Shown one piece after another: positions 1 through 14,300 of a stretch of DNA of 64,000 nt. The notes beneath the pieces are model-generated. The model was not told the DNA's origin and did not search any database. It saw nothing but the letters and a program-made list of their open reading frames with translations. Where the stretch lies: contig OV277861.1 of the NCBI GenBank assembly GCA_922989275.2, forward strand, positions 54,165,623-54,229,622, in the 5' to 3' direction. The position numbers and the translations under genes were made by a program. The first letter of the stretch is position 1. The number at the start of each line of letters is the position of its first letter. This DNA is from Gari tellinella. Taxonomy: Eukaryota > Mollusca > Bivalvia > Cardiida > Psammobiidae.

Positions 1-69
1 GCAGTATGTTTATTGATATAAACGCTATATACCCAACGCAGCGTCATTAATGTCATGAGGAATCAGCTG

Positions 70-142
70 GCCGCTGAGGTATAGTGGTTAGCATGCTGGA
101 CCGCCAATCCAGAGACCTGTGGTTCGATTCCAGGCCGCGGCG
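70..142 (+). tRNA. tRNA-like sequence, Gly(GCC)-like; functional tRNA or SINE head
   Basis: The acceptor arm pairs 70-76 with 135-141 in six of seven positions. The anticodon stem CTGGA/TCCAG closes a seven-base loop with GCC at the anticodon positions. The T loop TTCGATT is canonical and an A-box-like TAGTGGTTAGC is present. Against a working tRNA: base 33 is C instead of U, the T stem has a G-G mismatch, and there is one acceptor mismatch. It may be the head of a tRNA-derived SINE. The tail cannot be delimited. Confidence 0.5.
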
Positions 143-144
143 GC

Positions 145-1370
145 TGATTTTTCATCACGTCTTTTTCCGATATTTCTATCCAGCATTGAGTTCCCAAACA
201 AGCATTTCATATATAACCCATTATCGGCTTGTTCAAGCAGTCAATCAAACTGGGACACTTAGGGTATGCTAAGGGCGGCTTCTCTGTTCGGTTACGTAAT
301 GCCACGTTATTTGTAATGTGTGACATGACAGGTACATTTTTACAGTCTTAACTCTTACCAAGCTTTTTAATCCAGATTAATGCTTGATTTTTATACATTG
401 TACCTCACTATTTACTTGGTCATTTTATTCTAAAGTAGAATCTATAAATAATTTATTTTCATTTGATTTATCGATGCTTTATAAAACGCATTTCCTATAA
501 TGAACGGTTGTGTATTATTAGGGTGTCGGTCCTACGATTAAACTCTGAGTGATTTGAATACATTTTTTAATAGATTTTTAACTTAATTTTCGAAAATTTC
601 TTCATTTTATTTTTGGTCACTTTTCAAAATTTCACCGAGGCAAGTGCCTCGGTGTGCCTCAGCGTGGCTACGGGCTTGTGCATATTTGGAAATCTTAGGC
701 TTTTTCATTTCAACTTATGGCAGCCCTGTATTATAATGCAATCTGAAACTATTTTTGGAAGTCATATGACCACCAATAATGACGTCATTATTTATATTGA
801 TGACGTATGGTAATCCGTTATTTTTATCGGTTCGATTGAGAAGTAGCTTTTTTGCAAATAACGTTCATTTTTAGCGTTAAATGGTATGAATTGAACTGTT
901 TGAAAGTTTGTCATTTGGAGGGAATCATTACAAGTGAGTGTTGTAGGTTATTCATTCTTAAAATGGTTTAAAAATATATCACCGAAATCGGGAATTCCGA
1001 AACGTCACGCACAACTCTTCGTAAAAGCCGTGACGTCATCATCCAAGATGTCAGCCCCCATGTTTTGTAGTTGCCTAGTTTTGAGGAAATCATTCACGCG
1101 CAAATCAAACACTTTTCAAAGTCTGTCAGTGATTAAATAGAATTGGAATACCTTTGATTTTATCATGCATTACTTAAGAACGGAAAAAAGGCAAGCCTTT
1201 TTTCCGTATTAGCATCGTGTCAAATTCAGTGAAAACTGCTTAGGGTTGTGGTAAAGTGCATTGTGATAACAGCACATTTAGACGAAATATTAGAGAGCGT
1301 CATAAGTTTGATTATGAATATTACATCATGGTCCTCACGTTGTTATTATTTGCAGTTTTCTGGTTATTAT
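145..1370. other. No gene recognised; partial MITE end
   Basis: AT-rich sequence with only short chance frames. Around 680-729 lies one end of the MITE family that ends in TATGGCAGCCCTG, with no partner on the other side. Nothing else can be supported. Confidence 0.5.
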
Positions 1371-1711
1371 TTAATTATCATTATTATTATTATTATTATT
1401 ATTGTTGTTGTTATTATTATTATTATTATTAATATTATTATTATTATCATTATTATTATCATTATTATTAGCATTACATGTATTAATTATTATGATCATT
1501 ATTATTATTATCATTATTATTGTTGTTGTTGTTATTATTATTATTATTATTATTAATATTATTATTATTATTATTATTATCATTATTATTATCATTATTA
1601 TTAGCATTACATGTATTAATTATTATGATCATTATTATTATTATCATTATTATTGTTGTTGTTATTATTATTATCATCATAATTATAATCATTATCATTA
1701 TTATCGTTATG
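1371..1711. repeat. ATT/ATC/GTT microsatellite with an internal 133-bp duplication
   Basis: Long runs of ATT-type triplets. The landmark AGCATTACATGTATTAATT occurs at about 1470 and again at about 1603, so a block of roughly 133 bp containing several triplet types has been duplicated in tandem. It ends about 25 bp before the acceptor of the first recognised exon of gene 1. The poly-Leu/Ile/Asn frames here are not genes. Confidence 0.9.
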
Positions 1712-1748
1712 ACTAGAAAAAAACTCTTTTTTTCAGTTTTACTTGAAG

Positions 1749-2319
1749 ATGATATTGACGTTGGTAAATGTTTGGTTAGTGGCGCTCTCGTTTCAATGCC
1801 GCTACTGTTCAGGAGAAAATGATAAATGCATTAACGATGATTGTACTAAAGAAACCAGCGAAATGTTTCCTTCTCATTACGCCAAACAATTTGATATGGT
1901 AGGAGGCTACGGACACGGTAAAACTTTCTATGACAACAGACAATCCCAAACTAGAAATAACAACGAAGGTTTAGACAAAGGACTAGACAATACGAAAGTA
2001 TTTCCAACTGAGACTGATGCGAATGCCGCAAAACTTATTGGAGAAAAGAAAACTATGTTTGTTAATAAACAAGCGGAGGGATTGCGGTCTGCATTCACTA
2101 ACATACAAGAACGAAGGAATACAGAGAACACAGCAAGTTCACACAACACAGTCCTGTTAACAGTAGAGAAAAATGTCGGGTCTTCTGTCGATGGGGCGTA
2201 TGAATTTCCACCAATGAAACGACTAGTTCCTGGTTCAGTTGGCGATGTGGTTGAGCTACATATACAACCAGGGATGGTACATAAACGTATAACAAGAGCA
2301 ACACGGCCACCGCTCTTCG
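1749..2319 (+). CDS. Gene 1 exon 1: signal/anchor and N-terminal region
   Basis: Open from an acceptor (tttttttcag, ending 1736) to the donor TTCG|GTAAGA. ATG at 1749 starts MILTLVNVWLVALSFQC, a signal peptide or membrane anchor, followed by a Cys-containing acidic stretch and a low-complexity polar linker. The final third (YEFPPMKRLVPGSVGDVVEL) is strongly conserved in gene 2. Exon ends in phase 1. TTG at 1743 is also open but unlikely as a start. Confidence 0.85.
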
Positions 2320-5300
2320 GTAAGAACAAAGTTTGTAGCGTAAATAACCTTTTTACGCTAAGACATTTATAAGTGTATGTTCATTTGTCGTCAAAAATGG
2401 CCTCATGTGGCACCCTATTCTTTTTAAAATGTATAACATCTTCTATCTAAATCAATTGAGTTTTAACTTTTACCAAAAGAAAACCTACGAAATTACAAAT
2501 AGGCCTAGACTATTATGTCATTTGCAGCTTTTCTTTAAAAAAAACATTTATTCAGGCAATATATTTACAAAAACAAACAGTTTGGATAACATTGCGGTTC
2601 ATATAGATCAAAACTATATTAGCCGTGCCATGACTAAACCTGTCTTATTGCATTGCAAACAATGTAGATCAAGACCAGCCACCGCGTCTTGGACGAGGCG
2701 ACTGGTCTTGATCTACACTGTTTGACACCTACATGCATCTAAAGTATTTAATGTTGCTGTATTGTATACGGCATTTGGCAGTGTAAATCATACTCAGATA
2801 AATAGCCTGGGATGGCAACGGTGCTTAGTCTGTACAATGTTGCAATGTAATGAGGCAGGTTTTGTCATGACACGGTTCATTTTCAATGATAACGTCTCAT
2901 CGGCTAACATATAACTGTCAAATTGATCGTTCAATTGCAAAGCGTCCTCTTTCAAATAGATTTTCTCTAGTAGTTCTTATCATGGACATGTTTAATTCAT
3001 ATGTGAGCGACATAAGTTATTTCGCTGACTTTTTAGTTCATATTATAGGTTATTGACTGTTAATCTAATAATTATTGTTCTCTGTGTACTAACTTAAATA
3101 TAGAAAATATGTACATATAATTTTATATTAAATTTAGTGATCGTCTTGCCAAGTATAGTTAAACATACTACTAAACGAATGGAAAATGATTGTATAAAAT
3201 ACAGGTGACAGCTTAATGCAGTTACAATAAAATGGTGCTGTATTACTGCCACCTTGCTTTAAGTACTTATCCATTTTAAACATCTTACAATTAACACAAG
3301 TTTTCGATCGAAATACAGAGGTTTAACTATACATGTATATCATTTGTGAAATTCATCAGTAAGAGAGGGAAATAGACAGATTTACTTACTTACTTAATCA
3401 TGATTTTATTTATTGAAAAATTTAGACAGTTCAAATCCACACACAAGTACTGAAAACTATAACCTAGGAGCTTTCACCTGACTACTTCACGCTTCATCAG
3501 CTTTGTGACGGTCTGTCACTTACTGACCACTAACACCGCTCTGGTTGGTGAGCGATGTAAAGGTGTTGTCCCAGATGCGCGGGAGATTGTAACGACCCCC
3601 GTCCCTGTTCAGCGTCGGCTTGTATGCCCGAATGCAAATATATTATTTTATGCCCCGCTCCAACCACAAGGGTGCCCGGTTTAGAATTCTCACAGAATCA
3701 ATGTCTACACTGTGTCCAGGCCAGTCTTTATTTAAGTGTCGTGAAACCTCACTGGTGCTGGAACTTGGTCTCCTGTATTCTATGAACCTTTCCCCGTAGG
3801 TTCCTTTCAGTTTCCCCTATATAATCCTTCAAACAACTAGCACTGTCACTACCCTCACATTTGACAAATCGGGCCACACACTTCCTCTTTCTTAGTTTTG
3901 TCCTTTGGGAGGCTAAAATCTTGCGAAGAGTTCTATGAGGCTTAAAGCACACATTAATTTTGTGTTTCCTGAAAACTCTCTTCAGTGTCCCAGCCTTTCC
4001 TTTAATGTAGGGTATTGAATCTCTCCTCCCATTCCCTTCTTTCTTGTTCTTATCCTTCTTGTTATTCAGGCTCTTGACGACTTTTCTCATGGCCCAACTT
4101 GGATATTTGCACACACTCAGTGCTTTGTTGATGTGTTGCCGTTCTGCTTTGAGATCCCCTTTCTCTGATGTTACCATCTCTGCTCGCTGATGTAGAGTTC
4201 TCACAACCCCAAGCTTCTGTTCAGTTGGATGTGCAGAATTAAAGTCTAAATATTGATCTGTATGTTCGTCTTATCTGAACACTGTTGTTTTGAGGGTACC
4301 GTCCGATTTCCTGATGGTGTTGGTATCAAGGAAAGCCAAAGTTTCATTCTCTTTTTTCTCGATGGTAAATTTGAGGTGTGTGTGTCGATGTTGTTTATAT
4401 GTTCTGTGAACTCTTCCACATACTGCCTCTTTTGCTTGGTGTGGGTATCATCCACGTACCTGAACCTACAACCAGGTGGGTGGGGATGCTGTTGATAGTG
4501 CTAGATACTCGAAATGTTCCATGTATAGGTTGCACACTTTAGGAGATACAGGCGACCCCATAACTGATGAAGCCTGAAGTAGTCAGGTGAAAGCTCCCAG
4601 ATAATATTTTTCAATACTTGTGTGTAAATTTGAACTGTCTAAACGTTTCAATAATGAATACTACAACACAGTTAAATTTCCACAATAATGGTTGTATTTG
4701 TCATCTGCTGCGGCAGCAGGCTAGTTTGTCTGATATTTGATCTCCATAAAGACAAAACAAAGAGAGAGATAACAAACGTGTTTGAATATTGAACATTGAA
4801 CAGCGTAAGAAAACATTTCAGTAGTGTTTATTTTATTTTAATTGTTTCCAAACCATACAGAAAACGAGTATGCCCCGCACGCAGGAGGAAAGAAACTCAT
4901 TTTCATAACAAACGAAAATTCAACCCTTTGCCTGCTGGTCGCGATATCACTATTTTTTCTAAACAGTTCTGATCAAGATCAGAACTGTTTAATATTCGTG
5001 TTTAGAGTCCTTCCCTTACAAAATGCAAAATTGATAATTTAACAAATTTTGCAGACGACAATTTCAAAACATAACAACTCAAATATATCCCGGCATTAAC
5101 ATCCCTTCTATGCCATGACATTATTTATCTTTAACACTTGTCGTCTGCTTGGATTTCGCAAATTTAAAGTTTAGATGTTTCACTTATTGAGTGTCAAACA
5201 CTTTAAATACTGATCTGACGTCTCACTTCGAAAATAAATATTGTATTCGGGATAAGGCAGTGAACGGGATGAAACAGTTGTCATCATTAACTTGGGGTTT

Positions 5301-8300
5301 CGTTTGGTTACATCAACCATGAAAGGAATTAACAATGTTTAATCCCATTTTTATTTATTTACAGTGCTCCATCCCTACAATGGCCCTCCCAACAACGCTT
5401 CACTCCTTATAACAATACTTGCCACTCTTCCCCCATGCAAGACACTCATGTCCAACCCATTCACGACTGCAATGTCGCCTGCCTTTAATTGTCGTCTGCT
5501 GTTTTTCTCAAAGTTACATAATTAACATTTTGACAGAAAATAACTTAATAACGACCGTCAAACAGCTTAAATCCAGACCTGACACCGCGTTATGTGAAGT
5601 CTGATCTAGAATCAAGCTGTTTTGAAATGTAAGACAATTTCCCTCCCTATAACGACTCCCTCCGAGCAACACACATAACATTTTTACTCCTACTTGGTGT
5701 CGTTGTAGAGAGGGCATGTAGTATACCATTTTTACGTACAAACAATATACACAAACAGTGCTCCCTCTTTACAACGGCCCTCCGAACAACGACTCCCTCC
5801 TTACAACGACATCTGCCACTGTCATAAAAACAGACAAATTATATGTCTTATAATTCCATTTCTGCAATATCGTCTGCTTTAATCCTTCGTCTGTCGTCTT
5901 TCCTAACGTCGCACATTGAACCGTTTGACAGTGACAAACAGCTTGAATCAAGATCAGACGCCGCGTTATGCGGCGTCTGATCTGGACTCAAGCTAATTGC
6001 AAATTGTATCAAAACATGTTAAAAGCATTGATAAGAATACACGTTAGAATCATGTTTACGCTTTTATTTGTTTGCAAATCAACAACTATGGTAGAATTTC
6101 GTTAATTTGAGTTTTGTTTTATAGAACTTACCTGTATTTCAAAGTAACACCGTGGCTAAGCCACATTTAAACACGTACAAGTGCGACTCTCTCGAAGTCT
6201 TGTTATCGAAATGCGTTTGTAGAAATACGGATACGTAGGGCTCCAGATAAAGGGGTGTTTCAAAAACTTAATTCTTTATTTCTGATTCAACCTTTATCAA
6301 GTCACGACTCTTCGAGACGATTCAAATGAGTAGTAACCCCATATAAATGTATGCCGAAACGACTGAAAACAATGTTGGTTTATTGTTTAGTTTGCTCCCT
6401 TTTATCTGGAGCACTGAATAAGTTTTACAAAAGTGAATATTCGACTGTGTTTTAGAAGTGCCAAACTTCCTGTCATTTGAAGAATGTGATTTGATCACTA
6501 AATGTGCAAAGGAGAGGAGTATGCATTGGAGTGCTTTGTTTGGAAGAGAAGAGGCACCACATAACAAAAACTCGTCGGAAATGTTCAGGATAAGCAAGAC
6601 TACGTGGATCAACGAAACTGATGTTGGAACAACATTTATGAAAGAGTTGCAAGACAGGTACTCTTGTTAACATTATTATGATCAAATTTATCGTAATGAT
6701 TTTTACCCCTTCACCGCTATATTGTCGTCTGCTTAAATATTGTTGTCTGCAATATTGTTTCAAAGTTAAATTTCAAGCAGTACAACTGACGTTATTTCAA
6801 AATAAGTGGCAAGCAGTTTTGATATTGATAGGACGCCGCGTAACGCGGCGTCTGATTTGGACCAAAACTGTTTACAAATGCGCTGTATGGTATCATTGAG
6901 AGATGAAGGGTTAAGCGACGCACCGCATTAACATAAACTCTCAGGAAAAGTTGGCAGTGACACAGTTAAAACTAAAGTCAATTTTGAGCCAAATCAGACG
7001 TCGAGTAACCCGGTGTCCGGTCAAGCTTCGAACCATATACATCTGAGATAAACTCTTCACTGCCAAAATGTTCGTGAGAGTTTACTCCTTCAACGATTTA
7101 TTGTCGTCTGCTTCAATTTTGTTGTCAGCAATGTTGTTTCAAAGATAAAAAAAAATAAGACAGTATGACTGAAGAAATTTCAAAACAGGCTGGATCCTGA
7201 TCAGACGCCTGATCAGGATCCAATATATTTGCAAACGCGCTGTTAAGCGTCATTAAGGGTGAAAGGGTTAAAAAGAGCGGTTAACATTTTCAAGACATTG
7301 TCATTTTTATATTTGATTGAAACATGTTTCATTTTGTTCAAACGAGAAAGAATAACGTTTCCACTACTTTATATCAACATTCATTCGTGCTAAACATTCG
7401 TCATGTTTATTGCAAATCGTTTTGCGCGGGGGCCAATCGTCGAACAGTGTTTCGTATGGTGAGGTTTCACCATTGTTGACAGTTTATATGCTACACGGTT
7501 GAAGGGACGTCTTTTATGCTACACCACATTTTCTATGACCAACCCCCATATTCATACCAAAGCTCATTTTCAAAAAAAAATTATTTTATAATATATACCT
7601 TAGAAAGGTGTCCAACTCCCACGGCAAACGTGCTTCGTGAAACGCACGGACTTCATTCCGAGTCTTGTTGCGCAGTCAATTGTCGATCGATTGTGAATAC
7701 AAAGATACCATCGCACGCAGAAAACCCTATGGTACACAATACAATTCCATATAAGATAAATGTCCATCAAAACCAAGCCCATTCGACTCTCGAAAGTTGC
7801 AACTTATTCAGGTCAAACAAGTCTCTACCGTCACATATACAGTACTTTTTACCGCTGGGTCTTATCTTTACACCTTAAATCTACGACATACACCCCGTGT
7901 CCTCCTTATTTCGATAAATACATTTAAAAGAAGAAACTTACCATAAAAGACAAAGCCAAACTACTCTGCATTATCGCACAACGGCACCAGTCCATGTTGA
8001 CGTTTTTCTACCCCCGGGTCACGGAAAGCAGATGGCCAGTGCGATTTAAATTGAAACCCTGGCCGTTGCGCGATATTGTAGAGTAGTTTGTCTTTGTCAT
8101 GTATGGTAATTTTCTTCTTTTAAATGTCTTTTAAATAATCATCCACTCAAGAAAACAACACTTAATATCGAAAATTATCAATAATCATCAATAAGTTAAA
8201 TAAAGATGTCTGTTAGTTTTGAGAAATGTATCTAACGAAACAATTAGAAGGATTTGAAACTGTTAAACTTCTGGTGAATAAATACTACATTCTAAAGTAA

Positions 8301-11300
8301 ACATAATATTCATAAAATAAGAAGAATCTACTTTCCATTTCTTTTGTGTATTAATAACTTGCTGTCAAGTAATTGGTTTGTTGATTAAAAATGTGGCGGC
8401 AACGAGAGTTGTCGATTCCGCGGCTTGAGTAAAAACGTCCTTGAGATTGTTTGATGACATTTAAAGATATGTATAGATAATTTCCAAACATACCTGAAAT
8501 GATATTCAAGTGTTTATTTATTTTTCATTTATTTTTTACAAAAATACGATATAGGCCAAATCCGGAGTTTTCAGGCTTTTTAAGTATTAGTCGTTGTCAC
8601 AAGTTCTCTGTACATGTATATAAAAACAGTTACAAATGATACTATCAAAGACATTTAAAAAACATAAGCATTGTTTCAAGAACTCCTGGTTTTCTTTTCA
8701 TTCCATACCTCTGTATTTTAGTTTGAAACCATTATCAATATTATCATGTAAATCTACTTTGATTCTTTTTACAGATTGGCAAAGCTAACAGAAATACCTA
8801 TTGGAGTAATTCAGCGATCAGAACCTTTACAGGTGATTCCTCCTGTCCCCTTAACCTCCAGTAAAGCGTAAACAACGTTTAGCCCCTTTCACTCTCAAAC
8901 ACGCCAATAAGCGAGTTTGCAATCAGTTTGGATCCTGATCAGGATCCAAATTGTTTTACACTAGTTTTGAAATTTCTTCAATCATATTGCATTGAATTCA
9001 ACTTTGAAACGATATTGCAGACAACAATATTGAAGCAGACGCCAATATAACGGTGAAGGGGTAAAACTATTATGACAAATTTGATCATGAAAGGGATAAC
9101 TCCTTCACTGCCTTATCCCGAGTACAATAGGTATGTGTAAACAGTTTGTTTCCTGGTCACATCTAGCTTAAAGTTAAGATGTTGGACACTCATTTCAATA
9201 TATCTTAGGTATCTATATAGAATGCATCCAGGAGATACAGCGCTCCCTCTCTACAACGACATCCAATAGGAGACAAAATTGTGTTCGATCTTCGGAGGGA
9301 ATCGTTATAGGGAGGGAAATCGGTTTACATTTGCAAATAGCTTGAATCCAGATCAGACGCCGCGTAACGCTGGATTCAAACTGTTTGTCACCCGTCACGA
9401 AGTTTTTACCTGTCAAAATGTCCAATATGTAACTTTGAGAAAAAACAGCAGACGACATTTTTTAGAAGACAATATTGCAGTAGTGAGATGGTTAGAAATA
9501 ATTGTCTTGGTGTGGGGACCAGTTACAAGGGTCCTTGTAAGGAGTGTATCATTGTTCGGAGGGCCGTTGCAGAGAAGGAGCGCTGAAGTTGTTTAACTCT
9601 TTCGCTGCAAAGCTTAAACGTCCGCTTTTACCCTGTTACGGCCAAAATATCCTCTGCATTTTTAGTGTCGTCTGCAATATTTTTTAACCCTTTCAACCCT
9701 ACAGCCCTCTGTAGATATTACTGATTACATATGCAAACAGTGTAGACCCTGATCAGAGGGCTCCTATAGGAGCCCTTTGATCAGGGTCTGCACTGTTTGA
9801 TAATTTATTATTATGTTCATTGGTTTTTTGTTTTCATACCAAAAATGCAACAGTAGACTGGTTTTAAATTCTTGTACTGGAAGGGTCTAAAAGGACAATA
9901 AATACCCACAAGAGATATTTAGGGTTGAAAAGGTTAAATCAGATTTAGGAATGTCGATAGGAGCGTCAAACAGTTGGGATCCTGGGTAGATGTTGGCAGT
10001 GTAAGTTAAACTTAACCCTTTCAACCCTAAATATCTCGTGTGGATATTTATCATCCTTTTTTTACTCTTCTAGTTTAAAGACATCTCCTGACGACCTTTT
10101 GGTCATAACGCATTGTCAGACAATTCCCTTGCAAAAAGCATGGGTATTGTGCATATTGAACCATTGAAGCGTCTTGTGTGGGACTCTACCTTTATATTTG
10201 ATAGTTTGGTTAGAAATAACCATTGAAAATCACTAGAGCATGAGTATAATCTGGATCTCACCATGTAAACTGAGACTGTGCTGCACGTGATTTGACAGTT
10301 ACATTGACACCTCCAGAACAATGGGCTGGTGGTTCCTCAATGGACTGAGGAAAAGTCTTTAACATTATGAACCATTATAATGTTGCTTTTTTGATATGAC
10401 AAGAAAAACCAATGAAAATATCAAACAGTGCAGACCCTGATCAGAGGGCTCCTATAGGAGCCCTCTAATCAGGGTCTACACTGTTTGAATATGTAATCAG
10501 TAATCTCTACAGAGGGCTGTAGGGTTGAAAGGGTTAATGACGGCCAGACATTGAAGGGGTTAACAAACCAACGTGTTGAGTGTAGACCTAGCCTATGAAA
10601 AATATAAAGACCTTGTACAGAGTATTTCTACAACGATCTGCACTGCTTGTCACTTTGTAATACAAAAATATAAAATCCGTAGTTATTCAGATATAGACAA
10701 AATTTGAAACTTCAATTGTTCATTTCATGCATACATGTATCACACTCTACAACATGGTATGTTGCATGTTGTAATCATGTCATCGTCGAAGTCGCCTAAT
10801 GTTTATGCGACCACTTTGGCCCGTTTTACTAAACAACTTACGCAAAATATTTGCGTAAGTCAAAATCGTTTAACTCTTATTTTTCGATCATAAACGTTTG
10901 AAAACAGCAAAAAGTCAGATCAGAGGACGCGCTAAAAGCGCGTCCTCTGATCTGGCTATTTGCTGTTTGTAGCAAGTAATAATAAAAAATATAAACTAAA
11001 ATTTAAAATTTTGACCTACGCAAACATTTTGCGTAAGTAGTTTAGTAAAAACGGGCCCCAGACGCGTTTGATCTGAAGCCAAACTGCTTAACACTCGTAT
11101 CGATATTTCATAAGTCATATACTTGTATACTACCTTTACATCTAACTTTGAATCGATTTTTCTGACAACAATATTTCAGCAGACGACAATATGTCGGTGA
11201 ATGGGTAAAACACTATAAATGTAGCGGTGCGAGGGTATATTTCTTAACCGCCAGTCACTTTCCTACAAAGTGGTACATGTAGAGCGTTCCCTCTCTACAA

Positions 11301-14300
11301 CGACATCCCATGGGAGACTTTGATTATGTGTGTTGTTAGGAGGAAGTCGTTATAGGGAGGGACATTGGTTTACATTTGCAAACAGCTTGAAACCAGATCA
11401 GACGCCGCGTAGCGCGGCGTCTGATCTGGATTCAAGCTGTTTGTCACTCCTCATTAAGTTTTTTTCTGTCAAAATGTCCATTATGTTACTTTGAGAAAAA
11501 CAGCAGACCTCAATTTTTAAGCAGACGATATTGCAACTTTGAAACGTTAGACATAATTGTCATGTTTAGGGAACTGCGACAAAGGTTGTTGTAAGGAGGG
11601 AGTCCTTGCTGTATGTTGTAGGTTGTCCATTACGGTCCCTCGGGTCATTACCATGCACACGTGGACTCTGTTGATGACGTTAGCGTTCCATGCTGCTTCC
11701 ACACCGACTGTAAGGACGTCGAGAATACAGTAAGAGTGACAACGTGTTGTCGTCTTTGCAGGTAAAGTCAGTATATCGAGACCCAAACAGTTTCACACCC
11801 CCCCCCCCCCGCCCCCCTTGCTCCTTTTGACCTGGTTTGACATTCATTTCAGTATTTCTCAAGCCAAAACTTAGCCGCGTTTTAACTTTGAAACACGGAT
11901 ATGTTCACCTAAACTGAGCTTGAAATAAGGCTATTCGTGTTTTTAAATATCGGATAGTTTGAGTATAGCGAGTTTGAGATATCGAAGTTCAACTGTATTT
12001 TCGGCTGACGCGAGTTTGAGATACCGAGGATTGTCTATACAGTTCTCCCTCTCAACAAAATCGCACGATGGGAGACACAGATTGTGTGTGCTATTCGGAG
12101 AGAGTTGTTTTAGGGAGGGAAATTTGATAACAATTACTATTAGTTTGAATTCAGATCACAGGCCGCGTAAACGCGGCCTCTGATCTGCATTCAAGCTGTT
12201 TGTCACTTGTCATTATGTTGTCCAATATGTGACGTTGAGGACACAAGCAGGTGAAATTTTAAAGCAGTCGATATTGCAGCAGTGAAAGCATTAGACATAA
12301 TTGTTTGGTTTTGCGATGTTGTTAAGAGGAAACTGTTGTGCAGGGACCATTGTAGGGAGAGAGCACTGAAGTTTGAAATCAATTGCAGCTGTTGTGCTCG
12401 CGTTGTATGTTATCGAATGTGAGTTCAGTGGAACCTCTTAAATCATTATTGATAATTCCATAAACAAAACCATAAATGTCATGTTGCTGCTAGATTCAAC
12501 TTTATTAATTCTTTTACACCCTTTAGATTACTGTAAGACATTGGATATATAAGCGTCTGGTCTGCATCTAAATTGTATTTCATAAATGCCAAAGGGAGAA
12601 TTGGTTTAGATCAAGATGTCTTAAATCATAATTTGGCAAATGCAGTTATGTAAACAACTGGACATAATATCGAGAGCTTTACGAGGAGCATTTCGCATTT
12701 ATGTTTACTTAGTTTTTCATTAACCAATTTATGCCAAGTGGATTATTCCATGTTTTATATTGGATTGGTCCATTTTTTATCAAAGGAATGCCTGGTCAAA
12801 GTTTTCATTTTCATTTTGTTTTATATTGAAAATCCTATCAGCAAACAGGGTATACTCTGATCAGACGCCGCATAATGCGGCGTCTGATCAGAGTCTACAC
12901 TGTTTGCCTATGTCCCATATATGGGAACACGGGCACAAATGGGTTAAGCTGTCACATACCTTAGAAAAATCGTTGACGCGAAGCAATAACGGTGTTATAA
13001 TAGAAAACGATTAATAAACAAAGTTTTCTATATAGAATATGACATCCACATAATCCGATAAATATCTTAATGATATGTGTTTTTTCGGCGGCAGTTGGAT
13101 GCTTTACATATTGACGAAGATATCTCACCGCATTTCGACCACTAAGAATACTCATCACATTTTTTAAGCGGACCTGCTAAAAAAATATGCTATCATTTAT
13201 GACTTGTTGTGAAAGCTAATTTAATTACAATTCACAAAATGTAATCGACATGAAAAATTATTTTGTGCAAAATCTGTGAAACAGACTGTATGCTATGTAC
13301 ATGTCACACTACAGCAATTATTATTTACACTCTCAATGACGCCTTTAAAAGCATTTGCAAACAAGTTTTATCCTGATCAGACGCCGCGTTACTGTTTTCC
13401 ACTTTTGAAATTACGTCAGTTATACTGCCTTAAATCTAACTTTGGAACACAATATTGAAACAGACGATACTATGGCAGTGAAGGGGTATAGTACTCTCGA
13501 CGAATGAAGGGTTGAATATTGCATAACGGTCCTACCAGTGATTTAAATTTTCAAAAATATTAACATCAGAAAAGGTTTTACGTGATAAAAATAATTGTTA
13601 TTTCACAATTAACTTCCATAGCGTATCAGACAAGGCAGTGGAGTAAACGTTATTCGTCCCCGTTTAAACGCAAACGAAACGCAAACGAAACGCAAACGAA
13701 ACGTAAAAAACTCAAACGTATAAAATGAAAATTTTTTTATAATCCTGACCATTCATTTTAATCTGAATGACAAACAGTTTGGAGCCCTGGCTTCGAATTG
13801 TTTGCACTGCAAGTAATAGTTTTAGCGTAAACGCGTTTATAAGAAAAGAATAACGTTTTCTCGACTGTACATACCTACATCATACAGTGACGAAGGTGTT
13901 ATTTTTACCAAATAAACTGTTTCCCATTCGGATTAAGATAAGTAGTCGGGGCTGATGAAACGTCGAACGATAAAACCGGTCATAAGTCAAAACTTTAACA
14001 TGAATCTAATAGGGATTTCTCTATTAAATCCTGTATTGTCACATCGTTTGGAAAATTCACCCCAAGAAAGGTCACAGAATCTGACTTTCGACAATATTTT
14101 TCACACGACGTTTCGTAGAAGTAATAAATAGAAAATAGAGACCTCCGTGGCCTAGTGGTAAAATCACTGTGACTTACATCACTAAGCTCCTCACCGCTGT
14201 GAGTCCGAATCCCAGTCTGATGGTTCGGAATTTTCATGTTGGGTTGCCTTCCAGCTGGCATGCGGAAGGTCGGTGGTTCTACCCAATTGCCGATATGTGC

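Larger units (their letters stand above)
3412..4656 (-). mobile_element. Penelope-like element fragment with inverted flanking repeats
   Basis: About 90 bp at 3412-3500 recurs inverted at 4563-4656 (both read ...GACAGTTCAAAT ... GAGCTTTCACCTGACTACTTCA ... when oriented). Between them, on the - strand, are broken reverse-transcriptase and endonuclease pieces. Inverted flanking pseudo-LTR-like repeats are known for Penelope-like elements. The length of about 1.25 kb shows that most of the element is missing. Confidence 0.75.

Noticed and set aside
1248..1822. Poly-Ile/Leu/Asn frames
   Set aside because: Products of the ATT microsatellite; the real exon of gene 1 starts after the acceptor at 1736.
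3749..4204. Host gene of unknown function
   Set aside because: FKPHRTL and YIGET motifs plus the adjacent YVDD fragment identify it as Penelope-like.
7516..7878. 120-codon frame on the + strand
   Set aside because: No motif, no splice-site support, no similarity to anything recognised; lies in a MITE-dense intron of gene 1.
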